Positions 6,402-8,303 of a stretch of DNA of 8,303 nt are shown here, piece after piece (position 1 is the stretch's first letter; the number at the start of each line of letters is the position of its first letter). The notes beneath the pieces are model-generated. The model was not told the DNA's origin. It searched no databases and saw only the letters and a program-made list of their open reading frames with translations. This DNA comes from Magnetococcales bacterium (GTDB lineage Bacteria; Pseudomonadota; Magnetococcia; Magnetococcales; JADGCH01), in contig JADGCM010000075.1 in NCBI GenBank assembly GCA_015228995.1, positions 1 to 8,303 on the forward strand. The letters run 5' to 3'. The position numbers and the translations under genes are program-made.

Positions 6402-7163
6402 ATGCGACTGACGATATTAGGCAGCGGGACTGGGGTCCCCTCACTGCAGCGCAACGCCCCCGGCTACCTACTACAACCCACCAACGGCAGCTATTTTTTG
6501 GTTGACTGTGGTAGTGCTACATTGCGGCAGTTGGAGCAGGTTGGCGTCCCCTATCACCGTCTGGATGCCGTGCTGATCACCCATACCCATGCCGATCATA
6601 TTGGCGATCTGATGGCACTGATCCATGCCCTGCGCTACTTTCCGGTTGATGGATCACTGCGCACCAAGCCACTCTATCTGTTAGGTCCCCCTGGCTTTAT
6701 TGACTTTTGCCAACGAGTCATCTTGTCCGTAACGGGTCGTCCTACCCATTTTGAGCTGCATATTCTCGAAGCCATGGCCAGCCAAGTGGTCTGTGGGGTG
6801 GTAGTCGACAGTACAGCAACGGTGCACTCGGACCACTTTCATAGTGTTGCCTGGCGTATCCATGCCGACGGTAAGCGTGTGGTCCTGTCAGGCGATTGCG
6901 ACGACGACCCGGGCTTGATCCAATTGGCAGAACAAGCCGACCTGCTGGTACTGGAATGCTCAACGTTGGCCAGTGGCAAGATACGCGGCCACCTCTCCGC
7001 CGACCTCTGTGGTCGCATTGCCCAACAAGCGGGCGTCAAACAACTGGTGCTCAGCCATCTCTACCCTATTGATGGACCAGACGAGCTGCGTTTGAGTGAA
7101 TGCCAGCGCTATTATCAAGGGGCGGTGACCCTGGCCACCGATTATGAGGTATTTGAGATATAG
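6402..7163 (+). CDS. RNase Z-like metallo-beta-lactamase-fold hydrolase
   Basis: The 253-aa product starts at ATG 6402, one base after the diguanylate cyclase stop, so the two are translationally coupled; longer in-frame starts would lie inside the cyclase gene. The start reads M-R-L-T-I-L-G-S-G-T-G-V-P, with R-N at 17-18, typical of the RNase Z/ElaC group. The zinc ligands are H61-T-H63-A-D65-H66, H142 (V-H-S-D-H), D165 (S-G-D-C) and H219 (L-S-H-L-Y). All positions needed for a two-zinc phosphodiesterase site are present. RNase Z matures tRNA 3' ends and is usually about 300 aa. This protein is shorter and shows no obvious flexible exosite arm for tRNA, so another phosphodiesterase or hydrolase role is possible. 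It is probably cytoplasmic, with no signal peptide. The family call is secure; the substrate is not. Confidence 0.85.
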   Translation: MRLTILGSGTGVPSLQRNAPGYLLQPTNGSYFLVDCGSATLRQLEQVGVPYHRLDAVLITHTHADHIGDLMALIHALRYFPVDGSLRTKPLYLLGPPGFIDFCQRVILSVTGRPTHFELHILEAMASQVVCGVVVDSTATVHSDHFHSVAWRIHADGKRVVLSGDCDDDPGLIQLAEQADLLVLECSTLASGKIRGHLSADLCGRIAQQAGVKQLVLSHLYPIDGPDELRLSECQRYYQGAVTLATDYEVFEI

Positions 7164-7222
7164 ACCCGGTCAATCTATCTTTAACTGAAGATTTTGACTA
7201 CCAAGGATCGCCGTCTGACTGA

Positions 7223-7260
7223 GAGGTGGACCTCCATTGACTGCGTAATATCAGTTATAC
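7223..7260 (+). promoter_or_regulatory. Possible operator/promoter region of the toxin-antitoxin pair
   Basis: A perfect short palindrome, GAGGT-GG-ACCTC (7223-7234), is followed by an imperfect inverted repeat, TGACTG (7238-7243 region) facing CAGTTA (ending about 7257), around an AT-rich centre. TTGACT (7237-7242) and TATACA (7256-7261) resemble -35 and -10 boxes, but their 13-nt spacing is too short for a standard sigma-70 promoter. Antitoxins of this kind often bind palindromes just upstream of their own gene. This is a position-based guess. Confidence 0.25.
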
Positions 7261-7275
7261 ACTCCAGGAGATGTG

Positions 7276-7515
7276 ATGATGACAACGCAAATTGAACTTG
7301 TTGAGAGTACAGCCGGACAGGTCACGGCAGAACTCATGCGCCGCGGGATCCCGCCAGAACAACGCATCATGGTTACGATTGACCGTGAAAAAGAGTTGAT
7401 TCCAGGACGGCTTGACTCACGTGTTCGTGTTATAGCGACAGGATTAACAACAGACGATGATACCGATAAACTGATTGATGCAGCATGTGAAGAAGTGCAG
7501 CAATATCTCCAATGA
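7276..7515 (+). CDS. Putative antitoxin of a PIN-type toxin-antitoxin pair
   Basis: A 79-aa acidic protein, starting at ATG 7276 or the adjacent ATG 7279; AGGAG at 7266-7270 lies 5 or 8 nt upstream, and the GTG at 7273 is too close. The N-terminal half looks beta-rich (Q-I-E-L-V-E-S, R-I-M-V-T-I-D). The C-terminal half, with 'S-R-V-R-V-I-A-T-G-L-T-T-D-D-D-T-D-K-L-I-D-A-A-C-E-E-V', matches the pattern of small antitoxins next to COG1569 PIN toxins, where such a helix could wrap the toxin. No clear ribbon-helix-helix or AbrB signature is seen, so the DNA-binding mode is unknown. The stop overlaps the next start (ATGA), the classic toxin-antitoxin layout. The gene appears intact although its toxin is broken. 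The antitoxin role rests mainly on neighbour and size. Confidence 0.7.
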   Translation: MMTTQIELVESTAGQVTAELMRRGIPPEQRIMVTIDREKELIPGRLDSRVRVIATGLTTDDDTDKLIDAACEEVQQYLQ

Positions 7516-7881
7516 GAGTTGTCATTGATAGCGACGTTTTTATAAGTGCAGCTCTGAAAGAAAAGTCTACGCCAGCTTTAGCTGTCTACTTGGTTGAGAA
7601 ATATTGTGTCCTTCTTAAGTCCACAACAACAGAGCAAGAACTTTTGCACATCATGGCAAAACCACAAATTGCCAACCTAATTTCACCGCTGTTTGTTAAT
7701 TGTTGAACGCATCACCTCGTGCCGTGACGTCAAAGATAACAAATTTCTGGAACTTGCTGTGAATGGACAAGCCGATATCGTGGTGACAGGTGACCAAGAT
7801 TTACTGATTCTCAATCCGTTTCAGGGAATTGCTGTTGTACAACCCGCTACTTTCATAAAAATATGGTCGAAACGCCCATGA
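7512..7881 (+). pseudogene. PIN-family (COG1569-like) toxin gene broken by frameshift/deletion
   Basis: The start ATG at 7512 overlaps the antitoxin stop. The first frame (7512-7706, 64 aa) begins M-R-V-V-I-D-S-D-V-F-I-S-A-A-L, with the first PIN acidic residue D6, then 'T-E-Q-E-L-L-H-I-M-A-K-P', and ends at TGA 7704. The rest of the domain continues in the +1 frame from about 7693 to 7881: 'C-R-D-V-K-D-N-K-F-L-E-L-A' and 'V-V-T-G-D-Q-D-L-L-I-L-N-P-F', carrying the remaining catalytic Asp residues. Joined, the halves give about 122-124 residues, shorter than the roughly 135-145 usual for this family, so a central piece of perhaps 15-20 residues is missing as well as the frame. TTGTT is repeated at 7693-7697 and 7700-7704, a possible slip site. 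PIN toxins are RNases; neither half alone should form a full active site. Sequencing error could explain the frame change but not the missing length. Confidence 0.82.
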
Positions 7882-7904
7882 TTCCACGTAGCTCTGTCAG
7901 TCCG

Positions 7905-8303
7905 CTATCTCCAGGGATTCCTCGGTACCACCCCGCTTAATAGTCGGATACCTTGGCCGCTGGTGGTGATAGTCAAATCAATGTTTACTAGTGGCGCTGG
8001 GCTGGTAGCGACGGTGAATGTGCCGGCCGTGACGTTTTGTGCCAACACAATACCATTGCGGGTCAGTTGGCCGCCACTGAAAGTGTAGGTAATTTGCAGG
8101 TCGTCTTGATCCCTGAATGTTAGCGTGGTGGCAGTTCTTGGTGAAGGGAGCGACTCCAGTGATGCGGTGCGCAACTCTCTCAACATCCGCTCCATCGCTA
8201 AGCGGGCGCGAGAGTCAGCATCCTGGATGGCCGTACCGAGCAGAAACGATTGGTAGGCCGCCACCAGCACCGGTGTGCCGACACCCATAATGAGCCCCAT
8301 CAC
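7905..8303 (-). CDS. Type IV pilin/pseudopilin-like protein (N-terminus outside window)
   Basis: The frame is open to the right edge, so the start and prepilin peptide lie beyond 8303; 132 residues are visible. The first ones (V-M-G-L-I-M-G-V-G-T-P-V-L-V-A-A-Y) look like the later part of the hydrophobic alpha1 helix that follows the G-F-T-L-x-E prepilin cleavage site. The helix continues as 'D-A-D-S-R-A-R-L-A-M-E-R-M-L-R-E-L-R-T-A'. The C-terminal part is beta-rich ('L-T-F-R-D-Q-D-D-L-Q-I-T-Y-T-F', 'G-Q-L-T-R-N-G-I-V-L-A-Q-N-V-T'), as in PilW/PulJ/MshO-type minor pilins. Such proteins prime or tip a type IV pilus or type II secretion fibre. The gene is convergent with the broken toxin gene, with 23 nt between stops. 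The upstream pilin genes would be to the right. The family call depends on an unseen N-terminus. Confidence 0.72.
   Translation of the reverse strand: MMGLIMGVGTPVLVAAYQSFLLGTAIQDADSRARLAMERMLRELRTASLESLPSPRTATTLTFRDQDDLQITYTFSGGQLTRNGIVLAQNVTAGTFTVATSPAPLVNIDLTITTSGQGIRLLSGVVPRNPWR

Noticed and set aside
7177..7195. ATCTT/AAGAT hairpin followed by TTT after the MBL gene as a terminator
   Set aside because: The stem is only 5 bp and AT-rich with a very short T-run; too weak to call.
7690..7706. Programmed ribosomal frameshift joining the two PIN halves
   Set aside because: No classical slippery heptamer or downstream structure is seen, and the joined product is still shorter than the family, which favours a deletion.

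Overview
This is about 8.3 kb of bacterial chromosome of moderate GC content. The genes are dense, mostly on the + strand, with short spacers and Shine-Dalgarno sites. The periplasmic c-type haem motif, outer-membrane-type lipoprotein, CHASE2 cyclase, type IV pilin-like protein and a degraded GC-rich intergenic repeat all suggest a Gram-negative member of the Pseudomonadota. A gammaproteobacterial or magnetococcal relative would fit, but the sequence does not settle the genus.

Region 1 (1-3827) looks like an envelope-sensing cAMP module. It starts with a secreted FecR-domain protein whose start lies left of the window. Next is a membrane CHASE2-class III adenylate cyclase with intact metal, adenine-selecting and transition-state residues and a TPR-like tail. 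Last is a glycine-zipper lipoprotein with a helical C-terminal half. The 84-nt leader before the cyclase holds a degraded GC-rich palindromic repeat, which argues for a cyclase start at 1008 and not at 933.

Region 2 (4016-7163) is a likely four-gene operon. It encodes an unrecognised 88-aa protein, an unrecognised 110-aa single-pass membrane protein, a diguanylate cyclase (periplasmic CxxCH haem sensor-HAMP-PAS-GGDEF, with GGEEF active site and RxxD inhibitory site) and, one base later, an RNase Z-like metallo-beta-lactamase-fold hydrolase. Two adjacent units therefore pair envelope-facing sensors with two second messengers, cAMP and c-di-GMP.

Region 3 (7164-8303) holds a toxin-antitoxin pair. 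The antitoxin-like gene overlaps the start of a PIN-family toxin gene by 4 bp (ATGA). The toxin gene is broken: its two halves lie in different frames and a central piece appears lost, so this is probably a decaying addiction module. Convergent to it, on the - strand and running off the right edge, is the C-terminal part of a type IV pilin/pseudopilin-like protein.

No RNA genes, CRISPR arrays, insertion sequences or strong rho-independent terminators were seen, and no stretch over 300 bases lacks a gene. The least familiar part is the pair of small proteins in front of the haem-sensing diguanylate cyclase, together with the FecR/CHASE2/lipoprotein arrangement. The individual catalytic domains all belong to known families.
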